DNA from: Paenibacillus oryzisoli
GTDB taxonomy: Bacteria > Bacillota > Bacilli > Paenibacillales > NBRC-103111
Length of the DNA: 64,000 nucleotides
NCBI RefSeq assembly: GCF_001653565.1
Contig: NZ_LYPB01000088.1
Location: forward strand, 76,431-140,430
Direction: 5' to 3'
Positions 43,570 to 51,241 of the stretch are shown here, piece by piece. The notes below the pieces were generated by a model that was not told the DNA's origin, made no database searches, and was given only the letters and a program-made list of their open reading frames with translations. Each line of letters begins with the position of its first letter. Position 1 is the first letter of the stretch. Made by a program: the position numbers and the translations under genes.

Positions 43570-43609
43570 AAAAAGGAGCTAGCCACGTTGTTCAGGCTAA
43601 CTCCTTTTT
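43570..43609. terminator. Bidirectional terminator between the DAC-SAVED operon and the peptide operon
   Basis: AAAAAGGAG and CTCCTTTTT with inner AGCC/GGCT form the stem. It ends both the plus-strand and the convergent minus-strand operons. Confidence 0.85.
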
Positions 43610-43632
43610 ACCCTATTCAGCAACTCACACCA

Positions 43633-44145
43633 TTACCTCAAACGATTACAATACGCTTCAAGTTCGTTGAACGGTATCGTGAAGAGGGCCAAGTGATTCA
43701 CAATGGATTTGGTGGAGCCTGGCAAGGCAAGGAATTTGGCAAAGAGCCGATCTAATTCCTCCTCGGCCGCAGAAGCCCAGAACTGAACCTGCTGCACGTC
43801 GGGATTGCCTGCTTTAATGGCATGTACTAGCGCACGTAGTCCTTGAACGAATAAAGAGGATCTTCGCAGGCCCTTCTCAATAAAAGCAACTTCGATCTGA
43901 CATATATGTTGGTCCTCATAGTCGCCAGGGCCCGTGCCGTAACCGAAGCCGGCCGCGCCGACTATGTCGTAGGACTCTTCGCTGATGATGAGCATGGCTT
44001 TACCTAGTAAGAGCGGGCTACTGATGAAACTGAGTTTCATGCCGAACGTGTAAGGCAAATTCAGTTCGTCGTGATGACGCAGCAGGAAGTCCATATAGGC
44101 TTCATGATCCATTTCAAATTCGCTGACTCGGAATTCAAAAGACAT
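43633..44145 (-). CDS. GNAT-like acyltransferase paralogue 1
   Basis: The 170-residue protein looks like a GNAT fold: IVGAAGFGYGTG for the central strands and QIEVAFIEKGLRRSSLFVQG for the acyl-CoA pyrophosphate loop, in a degenerate RRSSLF form. It is clearly paralogous to the protein at 44290 (FVQGLRALVHAIKAGNPDVQ against FIQGLLYMVNEIIAGGPEVQ). Its ATG shares a base with the stop of the 33-residue peptide gene (TAATG) and no ribosome binding site lies upstream, so translation depends on reading the peptide gene. A maturation role on that peptide, such as acylation, is inferred. Confidence 0.7.
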   Translation of the reverse strand: MSFEFRVSEFEMDHEAYMDFLLRHHDELNLPYTFGMKLSFISSPLLLGKAMLIISEESYDIVGAAGFGYGTGPGDYEDQHICQIEVAFIEKGLRRSSLFVQGLRALVHAIKAGNPDVQQVQFWASAAEEELDRLFAKFLALPGSTKSIVNHLALFTIPFNELEAYCNRLR

Positions 44146-44246
44146 TACTGTGGCTGTACGCGAAGAGAATCGTTAACTTTAACGATTTTACCGAAGCCGC
44201 TTCCTTTTTTAGAACCTTTGTCGATACTAGGGGGAACTGGAAACAT
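44145..44246 (-). CDS. 33-residue basic Gly-rich peptide, candidate RiPP precursor
   Basis: The ATG at 44246 follows a perfect AAGGAGG at a seven- to eight-base spacing; the stop TAA overlaps the ATG of the next gene (TAATG). The product begins MFPVPPSIDKGSKKGSGFG and continues KIVKVNDSLRVQPQ. It has five Lys, one Arg and two Asp, no Cys and no signal peptide. The good ribosome binding site and the coupled downstream gene show that it is translated. Position between two GNAT paralogues and behind a dedicated exporter suggests a modified, exported peptide. It could alternatively be a leader used only for coupling. I do not recognise it from any named peptide family. Confidence 0.72.
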   Translation of the reverse strand: MFPVPPSIDKGSKKGSGFGKIVKVNDSLRVQPQ

Positions 44247-44289
44247 ACGGATAGCCTCCTTATTGTCGTAATTTGTACTTCTATTTCCA

Positions 44290-44802
44290 TTATATCCTAG
44301 TGAATTTCTTTAGGGTATCCCTTAAAATGTTAATTTTCTCACAAAAAACGACTTCTTTCCCGTGTGTACCCTCACGAACGGAGCTTGCGCTAGTAAATTT
44401 GGCATACAGTCGGCATATATAATCGTTCTCGGCTAGTGCTGCAAGCCTGAGTTCCTGAACCTCCGGACCTCCTGCAATAATCTCATTGACCATGTACAAC
44501 AGCCCTTGGATAAACAAGCGTGATCCTCGATAAGCTTTATCAGCGATGGCCACATCCACCAGGGCAATATCCGTATCCTGAAATTCCTGTTCTGATGTTC
44601 CATAGTAATAGGCCGCTATGCCAACCACTTGGTTCTGAGCATCCTTCGCACAGATCAGGTGGCCCTGGGTTACGTAGGAATAAATGAGGGTGACCATTTC
44701 CAAGGTAGAATAAGCGGGGTGCAGGTCGCGCTTCCGGGCTAACAGAAATATACTGGCCTTAGCGAAATCGTCATCACTCACACACTTGTGGTAACGTAAC
44801 AT
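44290..44802 (-). CDS. GNAT-like acyltransferase paralogue 2
   Basis: ATG 44802 follows AAGGAGG at nine bases; a TTG one codon earlier is an alternative. The 170-residue protein shows a GNAT layout: VVGIAAYYYGTSEQEFQDTD and then VDVAIADKAYRGSRLFIQG, with YRGSRLF in place of the Q/R-x-x-G-x-G/A loop. It shares length and sequence with the gene at 43633. It lies 57 bases after the exporter gene and 43 bases before the peptide gene, in the same operon. GNAT enzymes that acylate Lys or Orn side chains of ribosomal peptides are known (selidamide maturases); such a role is possible here but unproven. Confidence 0.7.
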   Translation of the reverse strand: MLRYHKCVSDDDFAKASIFLLARKRDLHPAYSTLEMVTLIYSYVTQGHLICAKDAQNQVVGIAAYYYGTSEQEFQDTDIALVDVAIADKAYRGSRLFIQGLLYMVNEIIAGGPEVQELRLAALAENDYICRLYAKFTSASSVREGTHGKEVVFCEKINILRDTLKKFTRI

Positions 44803-44859
44803 CAACGTGTTCCTCCTTCCTAAACTCCTGATGTTCAGACTTTCTCTGGCTTCCAGTCT

Positions 44860-47007
44860 TCATCCGATTCTCTTCTGAAGCGTATGCTCCAAGGATTGCT
44901 TAATTTGAGGATGTTCGGCCATTAAGCGGTGGAAAGCTTCTTGCCGGACAGACAACAGAACCGATGGGCCCATCGCCCTAACGGTCGCATTCCGAGGGAC
45001 ATTGTGAAGCAGCGCAATTTCGCCAAAATGATCCCCATCCTGCAAAACAGCGACCCGCCGCTCTACGCCATCAGGCATACGCTTGATAATTTCAAATTTA
45101 CCACGAACAATAATGTAAAATTTGTTGCCCTCATCGCCTTCGCGTACAATATTCTCGCCTTCATTACAGGTTTCAGTTGTAAACAACAACGCGATGTTCT
45201 TGAGTAATGTTGGTGCAATGCCTTCGAAGAAAGGTAGTTTGGCAAGTCTGTCCATCTCCACTGTCGCATAGAGTCCATCCTGAGACAGGTTAAATCCGTA
45301 CTGTTTATCCCAAAGCGTACGGTATAGATTGTTCTTATGTAGCAGTTCTTGATGAGTACCGGAATCAATGATGCGGCCATCTTGGAAGACATGAATGCAG
45401 TCGGCGTTCATGACGGAGGATAGCCGATGCGTCACGGATACAATCGTCTTCTCGGATTTAAGCCTTTCAATGAGCTGATTAATGTCAGACTCGGTAGCCG
45501 GGTCTAATGCTGACGTTACCTCATCGAGCAGCAGCAGGTTCGGTTTCCTTAACAGTGCTCTTGCTATCGACAACCGCTGACGTTCGCCACCTGATAGCGA
45601 GCCGCCTTCGTGATGTACCTCTGTATCGTATCCGTTAGGCCAGCCGGCAATGACATCATGAATGTTCGCTTGCTTGGCCGCCGCAATCATTTCAACTTCC
45701 GAAGCTCCACTATCCAGCAGCAGGTTATCCCGAATGGTCGTATTAAATAAGAAGGTATCCTGTGTAACAAGTGTGGACTGTTTGCGCAAAGAGGCCTCGC
45801 TTAAGATACGTATGTCATAGTCATTGATAGAGACCGAGCCTTGCTTGGGATCATAAAAGCGGGACAGCAGCTGCAACGCCGTACTTTTCCCGGAACCACT
45901 GGGGCCAATAAATGCCACATAGCTCCCAGGAGCAATACGTAAACTTACGTTATGTAATTGATTGGCTTCCTCGGTATAACCGAAGGTCACTTCATCCATG
46001 CGGATCGAAGGAAGAGAAGAGGGAAGCTCTAGCGAATGAGCATCCTCTGTAACAGTAGCCGGGTGGTCCAGAATTTCCCGTATCCGATGAAAGCTTGTGC
46101 TGGAATCGATTAAGCTTGGGATGAGGGAAGATAAATTCGAGCCGGACTGTCCTACACTTAAGAATAAGGTGAAAAAGGCCATGAAACCGCCAATGCTCAT
46201 CATATCATGGAAAATGAGGTAGCCCCCGAAACCGATCATAATCCCATTCAAAATGAGCAGGGAGATAAGTGGAAGGCGCTCCATCATAGAACCGGCAAGT
46301 TGTAATTTCAACCCGAAGGTAAAGAGTTCTTGGACTTGTTTACGTGCGCGATCTTGGAATCTGGCTTGGAGATGTAGACTTTTAATTGTTTTATGTCCCT
46401 TTACCATTTCATCAATTGTGTTCGTGAAGCGCTCTTGCGATTCTTTGTAGTCGAGATTGGCGGTTTCCGCTCGCCCTTGAAGGAGCTTTGGCCCGATAAA
46501 CATGAGTATGGAGCCGACAAGCATGGCTAGTGTGAGTTTCCATTCAATTGAGAACAGGATGAAAAGTCCGAGCAGAACACTTAAGGCCTCCTTCAGAAAA
46601 TAAGGAAAAACGATGCGGACGACTCTTTCCAAGGAAGTCATATCGGATGAGAATCGAGCAACAAGATCGCCGACTCGGTATTTTTGATGAAAGGGAAGCG
46701 ATTGCTTCTGAAGATGTGTGAATAGCTCTATCCGCAGCTTCTTGATGATCTGGCCGCCAAGATTGCCGAGTGTGTATTCTCCATAAATACTTGCACAAAT
46801 GTTGATAAAGCCAGTGCTAAGCAGCACGATAAGGATGATTGCGAAGTTATGCACACTTTTTGGCGTAAAAGCCTCATCAACAAGATATTTCAGGCTGATA
46901 GGAGCTGCTACCGAATATCCCACTTCTATGAGAAGACAGAATAGAAAAATGCCGGTTAAACGCTTATAGGGAGTCCAAAGATGCAGCAGTGTTCGTAGGA
47001 ATTGCAG
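44860..47007 (-). CDS. ABC exporter with C-terminal cyclic-nucleotide-binding domain
   Basis: The body is a half-size exporter: six membrane helices (WKLTLAMLVGSILMFIGPKL), ATPase with GPSGSGKSTALQLLSRFYDP, signature SLSGGERQRLSIARALL, LLLDEVTSALD and VTHRLSSVM. The last 130 residues form a cNMP/CAP-type domain with FGEIALLHNVPRNATVRA, the phosphate-binding cassette. The first standard start, GTG 46923, has no ribosome binding site and cuts off membrane helix 1; open frame continues upstream through FLRTLLHLWTPYKRLTGIF, typical exporter N-terminus, to a CTG at 47007 nine bases after AAGGTGG. I choose that start. No peptidase domain is present. It heads the peptide operon. Confidence 0.88.
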   Translation of the reverse strand: MQFLRTLLHLWTPYKRLTGIFLFCLLIEVGYSVAAPISLKYLVDEAFTPKSVHNFAIILIVLLSTGFINICASIYGEYTLGNLGGQIIKKLRIELFTHLQKQSLPFHQKYRVGDLVARFSSDMTSLERVVRIVFPYFLKEALSVLLGLFILFSIEWKLTLAMLVGSILMFIGPKLLQGRAETANLDYKESQERFTNTIDEMVKGHKTIKSLHLQARFQDRARKQVQELFTFGLKLQLAGSMMERLPLISLLILNGIMIGFGGYLIFHDMMSIGGFMAFFTLFLSVGQSGSNLSSLIPSLIDSSTSFHRIREILDHPATVTEDAHSLELPSSLPSIRMDEVTFGYTEEANQLHNVSLRIAPGSYVAFIGPSGSGKSTALQLLSRFYDPKQGSVSINDYDIRILSEASLRKQSTLVTQDTFLFNTTIRDNLLLDSGASEVEMIAAAKQANIHDVIAGWPNGYDTEVHHEGGSLSGGERQRLSIARALLRKPNLLLLDEVTSALDPATESDINQLIERLKSEKTIVSVTHRLSSVMNADCIHVFQDGRIIDSGTHQELLHKNNLYRTLWDKQYGFNLSQDGLYATVEMDRLAKLPFFEGIAPTLLKNIALLFTTETCNEGENIVREGDEGNKFYIIVRGKFEIIKRMPDGVERRVAVLQDGDHFGEIALLHNVPRNATVRAMGPSVLLSVRQEAFHRLMAEHPQIKQSLEHTLQKRIG

Positions 47008-47159
47008 GAGTAGTCGCCACCTTTCATAAGAATAAGATTACAGCACTTTTTTGGGGTTGTAAACGACACGCTTTGTCATATTTCGGTAAGAAAATTAGTT
47101 AGAGAGAGCTCGGTCTATGTATGCTCATCGCATATTTCCCGCAATCTCACGCAGCCTAA

Positions 47160-47188
47160 TGAATTCTCCCTCACCTAACGTGTATAAT
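47160..47188 (+). promoter_or_regulatory. Candidate promoter of the ecsC-like gene
   Basis: A consensus -10 TATAAT (47183-47188) has TGAATT, a weak -35, 17 bases upstream. It lies 60 bases before the TTG start. Confidence 0.45.
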
Positions 47189-47247
47189 ACAACTATCACC
47201 AAGAAAAAAGTGAAGGTGTAAGTAATCTAAACGACGGTGGTGAAGCC

Positions 47248-48018
47248 TTGGAACAGCCGTACACATTCTATGAACAACAAATGCAGAGGAAGCTGACCCG
47301 GTGGGGAATTCGTATGCAAATGAAGCCGAACCTGATCGAACGCGCCTCTAAATCCGTTCAAAATCGTATCAATCAAGTGATTCCCGAGAAGATCCACACG
47401 ACGATTACCGCGACGGTGAAAGGGATTGTGCAAACAACGTTGTTCGGAATCAACTATATGCCCGCCGCTGAGCCACTGAAGGGTATGTCCATGGCCGACC
47501 GCGATGCGAAAGCCGAGGAACTGCTGTCACTATATAAGAAAATTGCGGCCGCCGAGGGTGCAGGCGCAGGAGCCGGTGGGATTTTACTTGGTCTGGCCGA
47601 TTTCCCCGTTCTGATCGGGATTAAGCTGAAATTTCTTTTTGAATTAGCGCATATTTACGGATATTCCACTAAGGATTATAGAGAAAGATTATTCATCTTG
47701 TACGTGTTCCAGTTGGCTTTCTCCAGCTCGAAGAAGAAGCCTGAACTGCTTCATATGATTAAGACATGGCCAGCTATTTCGCAGACTTTCCCGCCTGCCG
47801 CCGACTATATGGAGCAAGTCAACTGGTTGCAGTTGCAGCAGGAGTATCGGGACACGATTGATTTTCGTAAAATGCTTCAGCTCATCCCCGGCATTGGGGC
47901 AGTCGTTGGCGCGTGGGCTAACTTTGGCTTGCTGGAAGAGCTCGGCGTGGTTGGCATGAATTGCTATCGGATGCGCAATTTGCAAGATAAAGCAGCGAAA
48001 CTGGATGCAAACTCCTAG
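47248..48018 (+). CDS. EcsC-family protein
   Basis: The 256-residue protein starts at TTG 47248 behind GGTGGTG. It contains the EcsC-family segments AEGAGAGAGGILLGLADFPV (a Gly/Ala hydrophobic hairpin), IKLKFLFELAHIYGYSTKDY and LIPGIGAVVGAWANFGLLEE. EcsC in Bacillus is linked to the Ecs ABC transporter but its biochemical role is unknown; many stand-alone homologues occur. It has no signal peptide; the two hydrophobic Gly-rich stretches may dip into the membrane. No ecsAB genes lie nearby. Confidence 0.85.
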   Translation: MEQPYTFYEQQMQRKLTRWGIRMQMKPNLIERASKSVQNRINQVIPEKIHTTITATVKGIVQTTLFGINYMPAAEPLKGMSMADRDAKAEELLSLYKKIAAAEGAGAGAGGILLGLADFPVLIGIKLKFLFELAHIYGYSTKDYRERLFILYVFQLAFSSSKKKPELLHMIKTWPAISQTFPPAADYMEQVNWLQLQQEYRDTIDFRKMLQLIPGIGAVVGAWANFGLLEELGVVGMNCYRMRNLQDKAAKLDANS

Positions 48019-48091
48019 GCGTAGCAGCTAACAGCCGACGAGTTGCCTGGTGTTCTAGAGTAATTGGTCATTTGCAACAGCGTAGACACCC

Positions 48092-48285
48092 AATAGTCCG
48101 AAATAACCCAACTAATTTTACGGCCCACGCCTTCTATTCTGGATTAGTCCGAATTTGCCCAACTAAAATGCCCCAAACACCATCCGAACAAGTAAATTGG
48201 TTAAATAGTTCGGCATATTCGGACTATTTGGACTTTTCAGAGTGAAGTCCTTGTTTTAGTTCGGGAGAATCTGACTAATTCAAAT
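48092..48285. repeat. Intergenic repeat cluster with core AGTCCGAATTTGCCCAACTA
   Basis: Four units: forward at 48092-48120 (ATAGTCCGAAATAACCCAAC) and 48142-48170 (TTAGTCCGAATTTGCCCAAC), reversed at 48200-48229 (TTAAATAGTTCGGCATATTC) and 48253-48280 (TTTTAGTTCGGGAGAATCTG). The gap 48019-48412 holds only this cluster and the terminator at 48347. Confidence 0.8.
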
Positions 48286-48346
48286 TTCGGGCAAAAAAGG
48301 GGGAGGCCGCCGCCGCTCCCGAATTCGCCCCTTGAAAGGGAACATC

Positions 48347-48398
48347 AAAAAACCTGAACGACAGTCGGACATATGTCCAACTATCGTTCAGGTTTTTC
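48347..48398. terminator. Bidirectional terminator
   Basis: AAAAACCTGAACGA and TCGTTCAGGTTTTT pair almost perfectly, with inner AGT-GGAC/GTCC-ACT. It serves the convergent ecsC-like and gbsR-like genes. Confidence 0.92.
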
Positions 48399-48412
48399 TT
48401 GTTGTCCGTTAA

Positions 48413-48985
48413 TCATGATTCCTCTGAGGGTAAGTCCTTGGGAACCAGTTTGAAAATATCGCCCGACTCGAACGAATCAATAAGCCGATCAAGCCATTTG
48501 TAATAATGAATGGCGGCATCTATTTTATCCAAATCCCCTTTGAGAACAGCTTGTAAGGAGACATTATCAGGGAATTGTTCGTTCAGCTTTCGGAATTCAT
48601 TTTTGGATTTGGTAAGCGCAAGCAGGTTAACTTCAAGGGCCTTGCGCCACTTGAGGCCAAAGAAGTCAGCGAAGGTTTGAAACCAGTCGGATTCAACCTC
48701 ATAGAGATCCTTACGGGAACCTTTTTCCCATACTTTATTCACCATTTTAAGATCAACCAGCGTCCGCACGCCTGTGCTCATGCTGGTTTTACTCATTTCC
48801 ATAGCTTTTCCCATTTCGTCTAATGTCATCGGCTTTTCTTGAAATAAAAGTAAACCGTACAGATGACCGGTAGATTGACTAACGCTATATAAATCCATGT
48901 TATTGCCAATAGATTCAATAATTCGTTTCCGCGCCTTTTGTATGACGAGATCTTGTTCTGAGCTGATGCCGTCTATATGATTCAT
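48413..48985 (-). CDS. GbsR-type MarR-like repressor
   Basis: The 190-residue protein has the GbsR/OpcR build: STGHLYGLLLFQEKPMTLDE, recognition helix around MEMSKTSMSTGVRTLVDLKM, wing WEKGSRKDLYEVESDWFQTF and a C-terminal helical dimer part. GbsR-family proteins repress glycine betaine synthesis or uptake genes and can respond to choline or osmolytes. It is divergent from an OpuA-type operon, with the perfect inverted repeat 49102-49128 between them. Whether it equals GbsR, OpcR or OpuAR cannot be decided. Confidence 0.87.
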   Translation of the reverse strand: MNHIDGISSEQDLVIQKARKRIIESIGNNMDLYSVSQSTGHLYGLLLFQEKPMTLDEMGKAMEMSKTSMSTGVRTLVDLKMVNKVWEKGSRKDLYEVESDWFQTFADFFGLKWRKALEVNLLALTKSKNEFRKLNEQFPDNVSLQAVLKGDLDKIDAAIHYYKWLDRLIDSFESGDIFKLVPKDLPSEES

Positions 48986-49101
48986 TATCTCTCACCCTAC
49001 CTTTAGGTTTACATCGTTATTGTAAGAAACTATTTTGAAAAAGTAAAGAAAAATGGCTGCTAGAAAGAGTATACTAAATGGCGATTAAGTTTGTACAGTT
49101 T

Positions 49102-49128
49102 ATTCTGTTCGAACTGTTTGAACAGAAT
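49102..49128. promoter_or_regulatory. Candidate GbsR-family operator
   Basis: ATTCTGTTC-N9-GAACAGAAT is a perfect inverted repeat ending six bases before the -35 box of the opu promoter. Its spacer GAACTGTTT repeats the half-site motif. Confidence 0.6.
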
Positions 49129-49134
49129 TTAAGG

Positions 49135-49164
49135 TTGACATAACTGATAATTATTCGTTAGAGT
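49135..49164 (+). promoter_or_regulatory. Promoter of the opu operon
   Basis: A perfect -35 TTGACA (49135-49140) is followed after 18 bases by TAGAGT (49159-49164) as -10. It lies 44 bases before the start codon. Confidence 0.6.
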
Positions 49165-49207
49165 ATATGAAGTGGATGACATGCAAACCAAAGAAAGGAG
49201 TGAGCAT

Positions 49208-50410
49208 ATGACGGTTATTCAAGTTAATCAGGTGACGAAAATATTTGGTCCCGATCCCGCATCTGTTCTTCCGTTGCTTTCGCAGAAACATTCGAAAGAA
49301 AGAATTTATAAGGATACTAAGCATACGGTAGGCGTCAATAAGGCTAGCTTCTCTGTTGAAGCCGGTGAAATATTTGTCATTATGGGTCTCTCAGGCAGTG
49401 GTAAATCAACATTGGTTCGACTTCTGAATCGGTTGATTGAGCCCACGAGCGGAAGTATCACGATTCACGGTAAAGACATCGTTCGCATGAATGATGAGGA
49501 GCTTAGGAATGTCAGACGGGAACAAATCTCCATGGTATTTCAGAAGTTTGCCTTATTTCCTCACCGAACAGTCGTTGAGAATGTGGAATATGGCTTAGAA
49601 GTTCAAGGATGGGATAAGTCACGAAGACGTGCGAAAGCGCTAGAGTCCTTGAATTTGGTAGGCTTAGAGGCTTGGGCAGACAGTAAACCTTCGCAATTAA
49701 GCGGTGGCATGCAGCAGCGTGTGGGGCTTGCGCGGGCATTGGCCAATGATCCGGATATCCTACTGATGGACGAGGCTTTCAGCGCATTAGACCCTTTGAT
49801 TCGGAAGGATATGCAAGATGAGCTCGTAGAGCTGCAAGATAAAATGAAGAAGACCATCATTTTCATTACACATGATCTGGATGAGGCTCTTCGTATCGGA
49901 GATCGCATTGCGCTCATGAAAGACGGCGTTATTGTTCAAATCGGGAAGCCGGAAGAAATAATGATGAATCCAGCCAATAAGTACGTCGAAAGGTTTGTGG
50001 AAGATGTCGATCTGTCCAAGGTACTGACCGCATCAACGGTTATGCGCCGACCAGAGACCATAGGCCTTGATCGAGGGCCGCGTGTGGCGCTGCAGCTCAT
50101 GAGGCAAAGCGGGATATCTAATTTATTTATTGTAGATAAAGGCAAGAAGTTAATTGGTGTGATAACGGCGGAGGATGCTTCGGGTGCCGTTCGCTATGAG
50201 AAGAGTCTTGAGGATATTGTGATTCGAGATATGCCAACTGTCGGCCCAGACCAACTGCTGCATGAATTATTTGAAGTGTGCAGCCATGCCAAGTACCCTG
50301 TGGCCGTTGTGGATAGCGATGGGAGAATTCAGGGTGTCATTGTTCGCGGAGATGTTCTTGGGGCTCTTGCAGGCAACGTTGTGGCAAGAGAGGATGTGAG
50401 TAACGAATGA
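49208..50410 (+). CDS. opuAA: OpuAA-like glycine betaine ABC ATPase with CBS domains
   Basis: ATG 49208 follows AAAGGAGTGA; upstream in-frame ATGs lack a site. The 400-residue protein has GLSGSGKSTLVRLLNRLIEP, signature LSGGMQQRVGLARAL, LLMDEAFSALDPLIRKDMQ and ITHDLDEALRIGD, exactly the OpuAA/ProV wording. Residues about 270-400 form two CBS repeats (VMRRPETIGLDRG and VIRDMPTVGPDQ). In lactococcal OpuA such CBS domains bind c-di-AMP and shut the importer. It imports compatible solutes during osmotic stress. It overlaps the permease gene by four bases. Confidence 0.93.
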   Translation: MTVIQVNQVTKIFGPDPASVLPLLSQKHSKERIYKDTKHTVGVNKASFSVEAGEIFVIMGLSGSGKSTLVRLLNRLIEPTSGSITIHGKDIVRMNDEELRNVRREQISMVFQKFALFPHRTVVENVEYGLEVQGWDKSRRRAKALESLNLVGLEAWADSKPSQLSGGMQQRVGLARALANDPDILLMDEAFSALDPLIRKDMQDELVELQDKMKKTIIFITHDLDEALRIGDRIALMKDGVIVQIGKPEEIMMNPANKYVERFVEDVDLSKVLTASTVMRRPETIGLDRGPRVALQLMRQSGISNLFIVDKGKKLIGVITAEDASGAVRYEKSLEDIVIRDMPTVGPDQLLHELFEVCSHAKYPVAVVDSDGRIQGVIVRGDVLGALAGNVVAREDVSNE

Positions 50411-51237
50411 CGAAAGTTCCATTAGATACTGGGGTGGAGAAGGTTGTTGATGGGTTAGGTGCTAACCTATCGTGGCTATTCGATTTCTTGTCGCTCCTTA
50501 TAGAGGGAGTGGTGAATGCATTTTCTGCCGTTTTTCATTTCCCGCCAACGCTTTTACTTATCGCCTTGATTACGATTCTTGCTTATTATCTTGGCAAATG
50601 GACGTTTGCGCTATTTGCTGCTGCAGGGTTGTTATTAGTTGATAATCTTGGCTTATGGGAACATACGATGGATACACTGGCACTGGTTATGACCTCAGCG
50701 GTCATTTCCATTCTCATTGGTATTCCTTTAGGTGTTTGGTGTGCCCAAAGCGACCGAGCACGAAGGATCATCACGCCAGCGCTTGATTTCATGCAAACGA
50801 TGCCGGCTTTCGTTTATCTCATCCCTGCCGTTACCTTTTTTGGACTAGGTGTGGTACCTGGGGTTATTGCATCCGTTATTTTTGCTGTGCCACCGACGAT
50901 TCGGTTGACGAATTTAGGTATCAGGCAGGTTGCAGAAGATTTAGTTGAAGCCGCAGATGCTTTCGGTTCAACCCCTATGCAGAAATTGGTGAAACTGCAA
51001 TTTCCGTTAGCAATGCCGTCTATTATGGCGGGAATTAATCAAACGATCATGCTTGCGCTCTCGATGGTTGTTATTGCTTCTATGATTGGGGCTCAGGGGG
51101 TAGGGGCTGATGTGTATAGGGCTGTTACTCAAATCAAAATTGGTCAAGGCTTTGAAGCTGGATTGGCCATCGTTGTATTAGCTATTTTACTTGATCGAAT
51201 GACACAACTATGGATGAAGAAGAAAAGGAGTGTGTAG
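50407..51237 (+). CDS. opuAB: OpuAB-like glycine betaine permease
   Basis: The 276-residue protein matches OpuAB length. It has about seven membrane helices with GIPLGVWCAQSDRARRIITP, DFMQTMPAFVYLIPAVTFFG and the coupling loop EDLVEAADAFGSTPMQKLVK, ending LDRMTQLWMKKK. It forms the membrane channel for the ATPase before and binding protein after it. The start overlaps the opuAA stop (ATGA). Confidence 0.93.
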   Translation: MTKVPLDTGVEKVVDGLGANLSWLFDFLSLLIEGVVNAFSAVFHFPPTLLLIALITILAYYLGKWTFALFAAAGLLLVDNLGLWEHTMDTLALVMTSAVISILIGIPLGVWCAQSDRARRIITPALDFMQTMPAFVYLIPAVTFFGLGVVPGVIASVIFAVPPTIRLTNLGIRQVAEDLVEAADAFGSTPMQKLVKLQFPLAMPSIMAGINQTIMLALSMVVIASMIGAQGVGADVYRAVTQIKIGQGFEAGLAIVVLAILLDRMTQLWMKKKRSV

Positions 51238-51241
51238 AGAT

